Shown here piece by piece: positions 33,692-42,628 of a stretch of 64,000 bases of DNA (position 1 is its first letter; each line of letters starts with the position of its first letter). The DNA lies in contig NZ_KB907076.1 in the NCBI RefSeq assembly GCF_000381765.1, positions 186,001-250,000 of the forward strand, written 5' to 3'. This DNA is from [Zimmermannella] faecalis ATCC 13722. GTDB lineage: Bacteria; Actinomycetota; Actinomycetes; Actinomycetales; Microbacteriaceae. The notes beneath the pieces are model-generated. The model was not told the origin of the DNA, did not search any database, and saw nothing but the letters and a program-made list of their open reading frames with translations. Both the position numbers and the translations under genes were made by a program.

Positions 33692-34627
33692 CTAGCGGTC
33701 GGCGTTCGGCGGGAGCTTGATGATGCCCGTCTCCGGGCGCTCCTCGTCGACCGCCGGCACGTCCTCCGGCGGCACCTCGCCCTCGAGCTCCTCGCGCTCG
33801 AGGCGCATGAGCTCGCGCAGGTCGAGCGCGCTCGTCTCGGCGAGCGGCTCGCCGCAGACGTACCACTCCATGCCGTCGAGCAGCGACGCCACCGACCGCT
33901 GCCGCGCGATCACGTCGATGCGCAGGCCGAGCGCGCGCGCATCCTTCGCCGTGCGCGGGCCGATCGCCGCGAGCAACAGCTCGTCGGGAATCGGCGAGAA
34001 CTGCTTGCGCACCTGCTCGGCAACCGAGCCCGACGTGATGAGCACGCCGCGGATGCGCCCGTTGCGAATGTCGTACTGGATCGACTCGGCCGCGGGCACA
34101 CCGACGCTGCGGTACGCGATGACCGAGTCGACGTTGTGGCCGCGACGCTTCAGCCCGTTCGCGAACGACGGCTTCGAGTGCTCGGAGTGGAGCCAGAGCA
34201 CGTTGATCTTGGGCATGCGCCGACCGCTCTCGCGCCACTCGACGAGCAGGCCCTTCGCCGAATTGTCGTGCGTCGGCACGAAGTCGACCCGAAAACCACC
34301 GGCCGAAAGTGCCGTCGCCGTCGTCTCGCCGGCCGCCGCGATGCGCGTCGACTCGGGCACCCGCGCCTGCAGCGAGTGCATGACGTCGACGGCCGTCGCG
34401 CTCGTCACCACGAGCCAGTCGTACTCGCCGCGCTCGAGCCGCACGAGCGCATCCATGAGCCGGGGCGAGTCGTCGGGCGCCGGGCTCGCGAAGTTAATGA
34501 GCGGCGCGGTAATCGGGAAAGCGCCCCGAGCGCGCACCGCCTCGGCGACGTCGTGCCCGAACGTACCGCCCCGCGGCACGAGAATCTTCCAGCCGCGAAG
34601 CGGCCCGAGGGTCCCTCGGTTAGTCAT
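33692..34627 (-). CDS. hemD: Uroporphyrinogen-III synthase
   Basis: 311 residues. Two-domain HemD architecture is visible: WKILVPRGGTFGHDVAEAVRARG, then LVVTSATAVDVM (the TS-x-x-A-V loop), a second-domain VLITSGSVAEQV and IGPRTAKDARALGLRIDVIA. It closes hydroxymethylbilane to uroporphyrinogen III in heme/siroheme/corrin synthesis. The C-terminal 45 residues are an acidic extension beyond the usual end. The gene follows the HemQ-like gene by 12 bp with a GGAG ribosome site inside that gene's end. hemC, hemB and hemL, which commonly sit beside hemD in actinobacteria, are absent from the window. Confidence 0.9.
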   Translation of the reverse strand: MTNRGTLGPLRGWKILVPRGGTFGHDVAEAVRARGAFPITAPLINFASPAPDDSPRLMDALVRLERGEYDWLVVTSATAVDVMHSLQARVPESTRIAAAGETTATALSAGGFRVDFVPTHDNSAKGLLVEWRESGRRMPKINVLWLHSEHSKPSFANGLKRRGHNVDSVIAYRSVGVPAAESIQYDIRNGRIRGVLITSGSVAEQVRKQFSPIPDELLLAAIGPRTAKDARALGLRIDVIARQRSVASLLDGMEWYVCGEPLAETSALDLRELMRLEREELEGEVPPEDVPAVDEERPETGIIKLPPNADR

Positions 34628-34639
34628 GCATCGGCTCCG

Positions 34640-35368
34640 TCATCGCAAAACTTCAAACACCTCAGATGAGTTGATCCAGCGCCCGGTGAGCGGGGTGCCG
34701 GCAACAGCGATGCCCTCGCCGAACGGCTCCGTCGGGTCGCCGAGCAGCCACTGCGGCTCGTCGGCCTCGGCCACGACCGTGTACGCGTCGATGCCGACGC
34801 CGACCCGCGCGTGCAGGCTCACGTCGGCCGCCGCATCCTCGTCGCCGAAGCCCTCGTCGTCAGCCTCGTCGTCGAGGTCCCCCTCGGCGATCGGCTGGAT
34901 GTGCGGTTCGGCGTGCCGCCCGCCCTGCTCGGCGGGGGTGCCGAACGCGTCGACAAAACTGATCCAGGCGCCGGCCTCGGGCTCGAGCTCCGTGAGCTCC
35001 ACCGTGAGGTCGGCCGATACCGGCGCGGTCGCGAAGTAGCGGCTGAACACGCGCAGCAACTGGCGGTACGCCCACTGCAGGTCGTCGGCGACGGGGCCGC
35101 GCAGCCACAGGCACACGGCCGGGTCGACAAAGCTGCCGAGCGTGAGGTCGTAGATGCCGCGCACCTCGACGCCCTCCTCGCGGAACTCCTCGAGGAGCGC
35201 CTCGAACTGCTTCAGGGCCGAAACGGCCTCGTCGGCCGCCGCGACCTCCGCGTAGTCGCTGTCGGTGTTCACGCCGAACGTCGCGAACACCGAGTAGGTG
35301 ACGGGTGCGTCGTCGACGAGCTCGGCGTCAGCGCCCAGCTCGGGGGCCTCGCCTGGGGCCTGGGTCAT
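34640..35368 (-). CDS. HemQ-like protein missing the heme-binding core
   Basis: 242 residues. The first half follows actinobacterial HemQ (coproheme decarboxylase, chlorite-dismutase family): YSVFATFGV, EEGVEVRGIYDL and VCLWLRGPVADDLQWAYRQL. The end also matches, with TPLTGRWINSSEVFEVL where HemQ has VPFYTGRRI. The middle, which in HemQ carries the proximal His and substrate-binding loop, is replaced by a short acidic linker containing EGDLDDEADDEGFGDEDA. It therefore should not bind coproheme as HemQ does. It stands directly upstream of hemD (12 bp), supporting the family link. ATG 35368 follows AAGGAGT. Identity as a degenerate HemQ is my inference. Confidence 0.65.
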   Translation of the reverse strand: MTQAPGEAPELGADAELVDDAPVTYSVFATFGVNTDSDYAEVAAADEAVSALKQFEALLEEFREEGVEVRGIYDLTLGSFVDPAVCLWLRGPVADDLQWAYRQLLRVFSRYFATAPVSADLTVELTELEPEAGAWISFVDAFGTPAEQGGRHAEPHIQPIAEGDLDDEADDEGFGDEDAAADVSLHARVGVGIDAYTVVAEADEPQWLLGDPTEPFGEGIAVAGTPLTGRWINSSEVFEVLR

Positions 35369-35398
35369 CGGGACTCCTTCGAAGGGGTGAGTTGCGCG

Positions 35399-35647
35399 CT
35401 AGCGCTTGCGGTTCGCGAGCACGATGACGCCCGCGATGATGCCGGCCACTCCGGCGGCCGCGCCGCCGAGAATCGCGGCAACGCGCCCCGGGTTCTCGTC
35501 TTTCGCGCGCAGGAACTGGGCCTTGCGGTCGTCGGCCCACTCCCCGAAGCGCGCCGGCACGTCGAGCTTGTACTCGAGCGCGTTGAGCGTCTCGGCGAGC
35601 TCGCGGCGGAGTTCTTCGCGGCTGCGGCCGGTGACGTCGTTACTCAT
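35399..35647 (-). CDS. DUF3618 family small membrane protein
   Basis: 82 residues. The N-terminal DUF3618 signature SREELRRELAETLNALEYKLDV is followed by a polar segment and one C-terminal transmembrane helix (AAILGGAAAGVAGIIAGVIVL) ending in a basic tail. The family is actinobacterial and without a firm function; it often travels with holin-like and YtxH-like proteins, as here. Its ATG lies inside the end of the preceding gene (8-bp overlap). Confidence 0.88.
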   Translation of the reverse strand: MSNDVTGRSREELRRELAETLNALEYKLDVPARFGEWADDRKAQFLRAKDENPGRVAAILGGAAAGVAGIIAGVIVLANRKR

Positions 35648-36119
35648 ACTTGCCCATTCCCTTCAGAGCGTTGAGGTCTTGCTTAACCGAGTTGATGGTC
35701 TTGCTCGGCATGACGCCGCCCATGCGCTTGAACAGCATGATCGCGACGAGGCTCGCGATGATCATGATGACGAGCAGCGCGCCCGCGACGATGAGCGCCG
35801 ACAGCCAGGGCGCAAACACGGTGTTGAGCCCGAGAATCGCGGCCGTGATGAGCACGGCCCAGAGCGTCACGGCGAAGAACGCGACGACGGCGAACAGGCC
35901 CGCGCCCGTGCCGCCCTTGATCGCCTTCGCCTTGAGCTCGGTCTTTGCCTGGTCGGCCTCGGCCTTCGCGAGCGCGATGCTCAGCTTCGGCACCTCGCCG
36001 GCGAGCTTCGCGAGCGAACGCTTCGATTTCGGGTTGAACTTGCCGAATCGCATGGGCGCTTCGGCGTTCGGGAACGGGCCGCGCGTCGTCGACTCGTCGG
36101 GCTTGTCGTAACTAGTCAC
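35640..36119 (-). CDS. Actinobacterial holin-X (DUF1469-type) membrane protein
   Basis: 159 residues. A Pro/charged N-terminus precedes an amphipathic helix (AGEVPKLSIALAKAEADQAKTELKAKA) and two transmembrane helices near residues 75-97 and 105-130. This matches the Act-Holin-X family, which despite its name is a normal chromosomal envelope protein. The GTG start at 36119 has GGGAG 6 nt upstream. It overlaps the DUF3618 gene by 8 bp and follows the YtxH-like gene by 54 bp, making a small envelope operon. Confidence 0.88.
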   Translation of the reverse strand: MTSYDKPDESTTRGPFPNAEAPMRFGKFNPKSKRSLAKLAGEVPKLSIALAKAEADQAKTELKAKAIKGGTGAGLFAVVAFFAVTLWAVLITAAILGLNTVFAPWLSALIVAGALLVIMIIASLVAIMLFKRMGGVMPSKTINSVKQDLNALKGMGKYE

Positions 36120-36173
36120 TGGTGCTCCCTCGGGTGCGGTGATGAGAATCGGGCGCGGATGCGGCCGGGTCGG

Positions 36174-36461
36174 CTAGCGCGACTGGCGCTTCGCCTTCGG
36201 CTTCGAGCCGTCGCCGAACACGAGGTTGCCGACGCCGCCGGCGATCTGGCCGAGGCCCTTGGCCGTGCTCGTCACGAAGCTCGGCACGTAGGCGTCGACG
36301 AGGTCTTCGACGTTCTCGCGCTGCTTCACGACCGCCTTCGAGTTCCAGACCGACTCGGCGCGCTCCGCGATCTGCTCGTAGCGTTCGCGACCCGCGCGCG
36401 AGCCGAGCACGTACCCGGCCGCGATGCCGGCGAGGAGGGCAAGTTTCGTTGCTGTCTTCAT
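36174..36461 (-). CDS. YtxH-like protein
   Basis: 95 residues. A short N-terminal transmembrane helix (KLALLAGIAAGYVLGSRAGRERYEQ) with the GYxLGxRAGRxRYE pattern is the YtxH mark; a polar helical segment and a basic tail follow. Such proteins are stress- or envelope-related with no defined activity. The ATG has AAGAAGGA upstream. A perfect 8-bp hairpin (36482-36503) lies in the leader 20 bp before the start. Confidence 0.85.
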   Translation of the reverse strand: MKTATKLALLAGIAAGYVLGSRAGRERYEQIAERAESVWNSKAVVKQRENVEDLVDAYVPSFVTSTAKGLGQIAGGVGNLVFGDGSKPKAKRQSR

Positions 36462-36481
36462 ACTGCGTCCTTCTTTTTGAG

Positions 36482-36503
36482 CCGCGCGCTGAGGTGCGCG
36501 CGG
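36482..36503. repeat. Hairpin in the YtxH gene leader
   Basis: CCGCGCGC and GCGCGCGG pair perfectly around TGAGGT. It may be a transcript structure or the end of the M13 peptidase gene's upstream region; no function can be assigned. Confidence 0.4.
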
Positions 36504-36605
36504 TATGGATGCGGTTTAAATTCCGTGGGTACTCCGGCTGCCAAGGCTAGTCGGCCGAGGTATCGATTTCGTGAGAAATGCGCGGAGCGGTGGGGCGGAT
36601 GCGCG

Positions 36606-38594
36606 CTACCAGATCTCGACGCGCTCGGCCTCGTCGAGCCAGAGCTCGTCGTCAGGCGTGACGTGGAATGCCTCGTAGAACGGGGCGAGGTTTCGCACGA
36701 TCTGGTTGCAGCGGAACTCGGCCGGCGAGTGCGGGTCGACCGCGAGCAGCATCTTCATGTACTCGGGCCGGCGCTTCTCGCGCCACGCCTGTGCCCACGA
36801 GAGGAAGAATCGCTGCGCGCCCGTGAGGCCGTCGATGACGGGCGACTCGGCGCCGTCGAGGTGGCGCAGGTACGCCTTCCAGGCGATGCCGAGGCCGCCG
36901 AGGTCGCCGATGTTCTCGCCGATCGTGAGCTCGCCGTTCACCTTCTCGTCGTCGTCGAGCGAGGCGGGCGAGAGCGCCGAGTACTGGTCGATGAGCGACG
37001 CCGTGTGGCGCTCGAACGCCTCGCGGTCGGCTTCCGTCCACCAGTCGATGAGGCGGCCGTCGCCGTCGTACTTCGAGCCCTGGTCGTCGAAGCCGTGGCC
37101 AATCTCGTGGCCGATCACTGCCCCGATCGCGCCGTAGTTCGCCGCCGCATCCCGGTCTTCGTCGAAGAACGGCAGCTGCAGAATCGCGGCCGGGAACACG
37201 ATCTCGTTCTGCGGCGGCAGGTAGTACGCGTTCACGGTCTGCGGCGTCATGAGCCAGAGGTCGCGGTCGACCGGCTGGCCGATGCGCGCGAGCTCGCGCT
37301 CGCTCTCGACGATCGACGAGCGGCGCACGTTGCCGATGAGGTCGGTCGGCGACACCTCGAGCTTCGAGTAGTCGAGCCACTTCACGGGGTAGCCGATCTT
37401 CGGCGTGAACCGCTCGAGCTTGTCGAGAGCCTTGCGCTTCGTCTCGTCGCTCATCCAGTCGAGCTCGGTGATCGAGTCGCGGTAGGCGGCGAGCAGGTCG
37501 GCGACGAGCGCATCCATCTTCGTCTTCGCGGTGGGCTTGAAGTGCCGGCGCACGTACTCCTCGCCGATCACCTCGCCGAGCAGGCCCTCGACGTGGCCGA
37601 TGCCGCGCTTCCAGCGGTCGCGCTGCTGCGGCACGCCCTGGAGCGTCGTGCCGTAGAAGTCGAAGTTCGCTTGCGAGATCTCGGGCGAGAGCACCGCCGA
37701 GTATGCGAGGGTGATGCGCCACACGAGCCAGTCGCGCCACGCGTCGAGGCGGTCGGCGGTGAGCAGGGTCGCGACGCCCTCGAAGAAGCTCGGCTCGTGC
37801 ACAACGAAGTTGTCCATCGCGCCGTCAGGCAGCTGCAGCTCGCGGTGCCAGGCCCGCATGTCGAGCCCCTCGAACTTCGCGAGGAACTCGTCGAGCGTCG
37901 TCGGGTTGTACGTCTGGTCGACCTCGCGCGTGCGCACGACGTCCCAGTGGTGCTTCGCGATCTCGGTCTCGAGGTCGAACACGCGCTGTGCGCGCCCCTC
38001 GGGGTTCGGCACCTCGACGAGGCGGAGCATGCGGTCGATGTGCGCGAGGTACGCCTCGCGAATCTCGGCGTACTGGTCGTCGCGGTAGTACGACTCGTCG
38101 GGCAGCCCGAGGCCGCCCTGCTCGGCGTAGAGGATGTTCGTGTCGGGGTTCCCGATGTCACCGATTACGTACATGCCGGTGAAGCCCGAGACGCCGAGGT
38201 GCTGCTGGGCGCCGAGCTCCGCGAGGAACTCGTCGACCGACGCCACCGCGAGCGCACGCGTGATGTCGTTGGCGATCGGCTCGGCGCCGAGCTCGGTGAG
38301 CAGCTGCTCGTTCATGAACGCCGCGTAGGCGTCGGCGGCCTTGCGCAGCGGCGAGCCGGGCTCGGCCGCCGCGTTGTCTTCGAGAATCGCGCGCACGTTC
38401 TGCTCGGCGGCGTCGGCGAGCTGGTGGAACGAGCCGTAGCCGCTCTTGTCGGCGGGAATCTCAGTCTCGCGCAGCCAGCGGCCGTTCACGTGGCGAAAGA
38501 GGTCGTCCTGCAGGCGAACTTCGCTGTCGAACCATTCGGTCTCGATGCCCGAGGGCAGCTGCTTCGTGGGCTCCGGTGCATTGTCAGCGGTCAT
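36606..38594 (-). CDS. M13-family zinc metallopeptidase (neprilysin/PepO type)
   Basis: 662 residues. The zinc site is VIGHEIGHGFDDQGSKYDGDG (HExxH) with the third ligand in ENIGDLGGLGIAWKAY (ExxxD); NAYYLPPQNEIVFPAAILQ is the substrate-binding motif typical of M13. The N-terminal part is the large helical subdomain. No signal peptide is present, so a cytosolic oligopeptidase is expected. ATG 38594 lies 7 nt after TAGGCT (38607-38602), leaderless. Divergent from the MATE transporter across 60 bp. Confidence 0.95.
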   Translation of the reverse strand: MTADNAPEPTKQLPSGIETEWFDSEVRLQDDLFRHVNGRWLRETEIPADKSGYGSFHQLADAAEQNVRAILEDNAAAEPGSPLRKAADAYAAFMNEQLLTELGAEPIANDITRALAVASVDEFLAELGAQQHLGVSGFTGMYVIGDIGNPDTNILYAEQGGLGLPDESYYRDDQYAEIREAYLAHIDRMLRLVEVPNPEGRAQRVFDLETEIAKHHWDVVRTREVDQTYNPTTLDEFLAKFEGLDMRAWHRELQLPDGAMDNFVVHEPSFFEGVATLLTADRLDAWRDWLVWRITLAYSAVLSPEISQANFDFYGTTLQGVPQQRDRWKRGIGHVEGLLGEVIGEEYVRRHFKPTAKTKMDALVADLLAAYRDSITELDWMSDETKRKALDKLERFTPKIGYPVKWLDYSKLEVSPTDLIGNVRRSSIVESERELARIGQPVDRDLWLMTPQTVNAYYLPPQNEIVFPAAILQLPFFDEDRDAAANYGAIGAVIGHEIGHGFDDQGSKYDGDGRLIDWWTEADREAFERHTASLIDQYSALSPASLDDDEKVNGELTIGENIGDLGGLGIAWKAYLRHLDGAESPVIDGLTGAQRFFLSWAQAWREKRRPEYMKMLLAVDPHSPAEFRCNQIVRNLAPFYEAFHVTPDDELWLDEAERVEIW

Positions 38595-38654
38595 GCGCCC
38601 CAGCCTAGGGCAGCCGCCGCGCGCGAGTTTGCGCGTGTTCCTAGGATGGACTCG

Positions 38655-39977
38655 ATGGCAACGCAGCACCTCACCCGGCGCATCCTGCGGCTCGCGGTTC
38701 CCGCGCTCGGCGCGCTGGTCGCCCAGCCCCTGTTTGTCGCGACCGATACCGCGATGGTCGGGCACCTCGGCGAGCCCGTGCTCGCGGGCCTCGCGGTGGG
38801 ATCGACGGTCGTGTCGACGCTCGTCGGGCTCATGGTGTTCCTCGCCTACACGACAACGCCGATCGTCGCGCGGCGGCTCGGCGCCGGCGACCGCCCGGGC
38901 GCGATTCGCGCGGGTATCGACGGCATGTGGCTCGGGCTCGCGTGCGGCGTCGTGCTGTTGCTCGTGGGGCTGCCGCTCTCGGCGCCCATCGTCGCGGGGT
39001 TCACGCGGGACGAGATCGTCGGCAGCGCCGCCATGAGCTACCTCACGATCTCACTGTGGGGCCTGCCCGCGATGCTCCTCACGCTCGCCGCGACCGGTCT
39101 GCTGCGCGGGCTGCAGGATACGCGCACGCCGCTCGTCGTCGCCGTCGCGGGCGCCGGTGCGAACGTCGTGCTCAACGCCGTGTTCATCTACGGGCTCGGG
39201 CTCGGCATCGCGGGGTCTGCGCTCGGCACGGTCGTCACCGAGTGGGGCATGGCGCTCGTCTACCTCCTCATCGCCGCGCGGGCGGCCCGCGCGCACAGCG
39301 TCACGCTGCGGCCGGGCATCGGCGACCCCCGCCAGGCCATCACCACATCCGCCCTCATGATGCTGCGCACCGTGACGCTGCGCATCGCGCTCATCGTGCT
39401 CGTGTGGGCCAGCGGGCAGCTCGGCGTGAGCGAGCTCGCGACGCTGCAGGTGACGTACACCGTCTACAACGTGCTCGTCTTCGTGCTCGACGCGCTCGCA
39501 ATCGCGGCGCAGGCGATGGTCGGCCACGATCTCGGCGTGGGCGACCGGGCGGCGGTGCGGCGCATGACGACGCTGCTCGCCTGGTGGGGCGTCGGTCTCG
39601 GGGTCGCGCTTGGGGTCGTCATCGCCGCGACGTCGGGCGTGCTCGGGCACGTGTTCACGACCGATGCCCGCGTGCTCGAGCTGCTGCCGGGCGCGCTCGT
39701 GACGATGGCGATCACGCTGCCGGTGTGCGGCTACGTGTTCTCGCTCGACGGCATCCTCATCGGCGCCGGCGACATTGCGTACCTCGCCTGGACCGGCCTC
39801 ATCAACCTCGCCGTGTTCTGCGCGCTCGCGTGGGCGGTGCTCGCCGCCGCGCCCGCCGAGACGGGGCTCGTCTGGCTCTGGGCCGCGTTCGGCGGCGGGT
39901 TCATGCTCTCGCGCGGCGTGACGCTCGGCGTGCGGGTCGCGAACGATCGGTGGATGGTCGTCGGCGCCTCCCGGTAG
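38655..39977 (+). CDS. MATE-family efflux transporter (DinF-like)
   Basis: 440 residues with twelve hydrophobic helices. The start ATQHLTRRILRLAVPALGALVAQPLFVATDTAMVGHLGE is typical of the DinF branch of MATE exporters. It would expel drugs or metabolites using Na+ or H+. ATG 38655 lies 7 nt after TAGGAT (38642-38647), so it is leaderless; an ATG three codons upstream (38646) overlaps that box and is unlikely. Confidence 0.93.
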   Translation: MATQHLTRRILRLAVPALGALVAQPLFVATDTAMVGHLGEPVLAGLAVGSTVVSTLVGLMVFLAYTTTPIVARRLGAGDRPGAIRAGIDGMWLGLACGVVLLLVGLPLSAPIVAGFTRDEIVGSAAMSYLTISLWGLPAMLLTLAATGLLRGLQDTRTPLVVAVAGAGANVVLNAVFIYGLGLGIAGSALGTVVTEWGMALVYLLIAARAARAHSVTLRPGIGDPRQAITTSALMMLRTVTLRIALIVLVWASGQLGVSELATLQVTYTVYNVLVFVLDALAIAAQAMVGHDLGVGDRAAVRRMTTLLAWWGVGLGVALGVVIAATSGVLGHVFTTDARVLELLPGALVTMAITLPVCGYVFSLDGILIGAGDIAYLAWTGLINLAVFCALAWAVLAAAPAETGLVWLWAAFGGGFMLSRGVTLGVRVANDRWMVVGASR

Positions 39978-39986
39978 CCTTGCGGG

Positions 39987-40682
39987 GTGCGTTTGGTCAT
40001 TGCTCGTTGCTCGGTCGACTACGTCGGCCGCCTCACTTCCCACCTCCCCGAGGCCACCCGGCTGCTGATTCACAAGGCCGACGGGTCGCTCCTCGTGCAC
40101 AGCGACGGCGGCTCGTACAAGCCGCTCAACTGGATGAGCCCGCCCGCGGTCTTCCGCACGCTCGAGCCCGACGACGATCAGCTCGACGCCGGCATCGAGG
40201 AGATCTGGGAGGTCACCCACAAGAAGTCGGGCGACAAGCTTCGCGTGCAGATCTACGACCTCATCAGCGACTCCGACCACCACCTCGGCGTCGACCCGGG
40301 GCTCACGAAGGACGGCGTTGAGGCGCACCTGCAGGAGCTCCTCGCCGCGCAGATCGAGCGCCTCGGCGACGGCCACCAGCTCGTGCGCCGCGAGTACATG
40401 ACGCCGATCGGCCCCGTCGACATCCTCGCCCGCGACCCCGAGGGGGCCTCGGTCGCGGTCGAGATCAAGCGCCGCGGCGAGATCGACGGCGTCGAGCAGC
40501 TCACCCGCTACCTCGAGCTCATGAACCGCGACCCGCTGCTCGCCCCGGTTACCGGCGTGTTCGCGGCGCAGGAAATCAAGCCGCAGGCGCGCACGCTCGC
40601 TGAAGACCGCGGGATTCGCTGCGTCGTGCTCGACTACGACGAGATGCGCGGGGTCGAGTCGGGCGTGCCCCGGCTCTTTTGA
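39987..40682 (+). CDS. nucS: Endonuclease NucS/EndoMS
   Basis: 231 residues. NucS features are the N-terminal [16 protein letters not shown], the [10 protein letters not shown] segment and the RecB-like nuclease core [22 protein letters not shown] with its D...ExK residues. The C-terminus ends GVPRLF, the sliding-clamp contact known for NucS. It cleaves mismatched DNA and replaces MutS/MutL in actinobacteria. GTG 39987 follows TAGCCT (39975-39980) by 6 nt, leaderless, 9 bp after the MATE stop, so the promoter lies at the end of that gene. Confidence 0.96.
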   Translation: MRLVIARCSVDYVGRLTSHLPEATRLLIHKADGSLLVHSDGGSYKPLNWMSPPAVFRTLEPDDDQLDAGIEEIWEVTHKKSGDKLRVQIYDLISDSDHHLGVDPGLTKDGVEAHLQELLAAQIERLGDGHQLVRREYMTPIGPVDILARDPEGASVAVEIKRRGEIDGVEQLTRYLELMNRDPLLAPVTGVFAAQEIKPQARTLAEDRGIRCVVLDYDEMRGVESGVPRLF

Positions 40683-40705
40683 GTGCCCCGGCTAGTCTGA
40701 ACACA

Positions 40706-41824
40706 ATGCGGTTCTTCTTCGACGCCCGGTACATTCGCACTGATTTTCACGACGGGATCAGCCGATACACGGCCCAGCTCGGCAGCGCGGTGCACGCGCT
40801 CGCGCCCGACGAGGTGACGTTCCTCATTCACGACGAGCGGCAGCTCGAGCACCTGCCCGCCGGCGCATCCTGGCTGCTGTTTCACTCGAACGAGTCGGCG
40901 CTCGAACCGATCGCGGCGCTGAAGCTGAACAAGTACCGCCCCGACGTGTTGTTCTCGCCGCTGCAGACGATCGGCACCGCGGGCCGCAAGTTCAAGGCGA
41001 TCGTGTCGCTGCACGACCTCATCTACTACCGCCACCGTCGCCCGCCGACGAACCTTTCGCCGCTCGTGCGCATCGGCTGGCGCGCGTACCACCTCACGTA
41101 CTGGCCGCAGCGCGCGGCGCTGAACGGGGCGGATGCGGTGGTCACGGTGTCAGAGACGTCGCGCCGCGAGATTCTCGGGCATCGCCTCACGAAGCGCCCG
41201 GTGCACGTGATCCCAAACGCCCCGAACGACCTGCGTGAGCGGCTCCCCGACGGCGCCGACCCGGCGGCGGGCACCGGCCGGAACCTCGTCTACATGGGTT
41301 CGTTCATGCCCTACAAGAACGTCGAGACGCTGATTCACGGCATGGCGCACCTGCCGGGCCGCGCGCTGCACCTGCTCAGCCGCATAGCGCCCAAGCGTCG
41401 CGCCGAGCTCGAGGCGCTCATCGACGCGACCGACCTCGCGCCGGGCGCCGAGGTCGTGCTGCACGGCGGCGTGAGCGACGACGAATACGCCGCCCTGCTC
41501 GCCGACGACGCGCTGCTCGTCACCGCCTCGCTCGACGAGGGCTACGGGCTGCCGATCGCCGAGGCGCTCGCGCTCGGCGTGCCCGCGGTCGTGAGCGACC
41601 TCGAGATCTTCCACGAGGTCGCCGGCGACGGCGCGCGCTACTTCACGGCGCAGGACCCCCGCGAGTTCGCGACCGCGGTGCAGTCGGTGAGTACACCGCA
41701 GGCGCGCGCGCAGGTCTCGGACGCCGGCATCGCCCACATCGCGCGGTTCACGTGGAAGGCCTCGGCTCACCGACTCCTCGAGGTCGCGCGGTCGCTCAGC
41801 AACCACTCACCCAGCGGACACTGA
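40706..41824 (+). CDS. GT4-family glycosyltransferase
   Basis: 372 residues with two Rossmann-type domains. The N-terminal half has DARYIRTDFHDGISRYT and the hinge VVTVSETSRREIL...VIPNAPN; the C-terminal donor half has NLVYMGSFMPYKNVETLI and DEGYGLPIAEALALGVPAVVSD, the E-x7-E motif of GT4 enzymes. Acceptor and sugar are unknown. ATG 40706 follows TAGTCT (40693-40698) by 7 nt. Confidence 0.92.
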   Translation: MRFFFDARYIRTDFHDGISRYTAQLGSAVHALAPDEVTFLIHDERQLEHLPAGASWLLFHSNESALEPIAALKLNKYRPDVLFSPLQTIGTAGRKFKAIVSLHDLIYYRHRRPPTNLSPLVRIGWRAYHLTYWPQRAALNGADAVVTVSETSRREILGHRLTKRPVHVIPNAPNDLRERLPDGADPAAGTGRNLVYMGSFMPYKNVETLIHGMAHLPGRALHLLSRIAPKRRAELEALIDATDLAPGAEVVLHGGVSDDEYAALLADDALLVTASLDEGYGLPIAEALALGVPAVVSDLEIFHEVAGDGARYFTAQDPREFATAVQSVSTPQARAQVSDAGIAHIARFTWKASAHRLLEVARSLSNHSPSGH

Positions 41825-41838
41825 GTACGCTGGGCCGG

Positions 41839-42591
41839 GTGAGCCCCGAACAATCCGCCGAAGCGCGTCTCGTCCAGCCCGCCGCATCCCTGCCGCCGCG
41901 GCAGGTGCAACTGCCGCACGGCACCGGCACTGCGCCCTACACCGCCGTGCTCTGGGACCTCGACGGCACGATCAGTGACTCGGCGGAGGGCATCGTCGAC
42001 GCGATGCGGCGCACGTACGACGTGCTCGGCCTCGACATTCCGAGCGACGAGACGCTGCGCAGCTACGTCGGGCCGCCGATCATCGACACGTTCCGCGCCG
42101 AGGGCCTCGACGACGCGATTGAGCTCACGCACGCCCTGCAGACCTACCGCGAGATCTACAACGAATCGGGGCTGCTCGCCTCGCCCGAATTCCCCGGCGT
42201 CGGCGCGATCATTCGCGACCTGCACGCCGGGGGCATCCCGCAGTCGACCGCGACGAGCAAGCCCGAGTCGGCCGCGGCGCGCGTGCTCGAGTCGTACGGG
42301 CTCGCCGAGCAGTTCGAGTTCATTACGGGCGCGACCGACGACGAATCGCGGTCAGAGAAGGCCGACGTCGTCGCCGAGGCGCTCCACCGCCTGCGCGGCG
42401 CGGGCCACGACCTCTCGAACGTGCTCATGATCGGCGACCGCTTCTACGACGTGCAGGGCTCGCTCGCGCATGGCGTGCCCTGCACGTACATCACGTGGGG
42501 CTACGGCCGACTTGGTGAGGAGGCCGACTCGGTCGCCGTCGCGACGACGCCGGATGAGCTTCGCGAGGTGCTCGGCATCCATCGCTCGTAG
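41839..42591 (+). CDS. HAD phosphatase (phosphoglycolate phosphatase-like)
   Basis: 250 residues. Motif I is AVLWDLDGTISDSAEGI; the cap follows with SYVGPPIIDTF; motif II is STATSKPESAA; motif IV MIGDRFYDVQGSLAHG. The group includes Gph-type enzymes and pyrophosphatases. A 35-residue Ala/Gln/Pro-rich N-terminal extension precedes the fold. GTG 41839 lies 7 nt after TACGCT (41826-41831), which supports keeping this extension. Confidence 0.9.
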   Translation: MSPEQSAEARLVQPAASLPPRQVQLPHGTGTAPYTAVLWDLDGTISDSAEGIVDAMRRTYDVLGLDIPSDETLRSYVGPPIIDTFRAEGLDDAIELTHALQTYREIYNESGLLASPEFPGVGAIIRDLHAGGIPQSTATSKPESAAARVLESYGLAEQFEFITGATDDESRSEKADVVAEALHRLRGAGHDLSNVLMIGDRFYDVQGSLAHGVPCTYITWGYGRLGEEADSVAVATTPDELREVLGIHRS

Positions 42592-42628
42592 GTTGGGGCG
42601 ACGCCTGCCGTTCTGAGAGGGTGGAGGC

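Noticed and set aside
35640-36119. Prophage remnant because of the holin-like gene
   Set aside because: Act-Holin-X proteins are ordinary chromosomal envelope proteins, and no phage genes or integrase are near.
35406-38654. A long upstream extension in the frame of the MATE gene
   Set aside because: It runs antisense through the M13 peptidase, YtxH and holin genes; the MATE domain and its -10 box fix the start at 38655.
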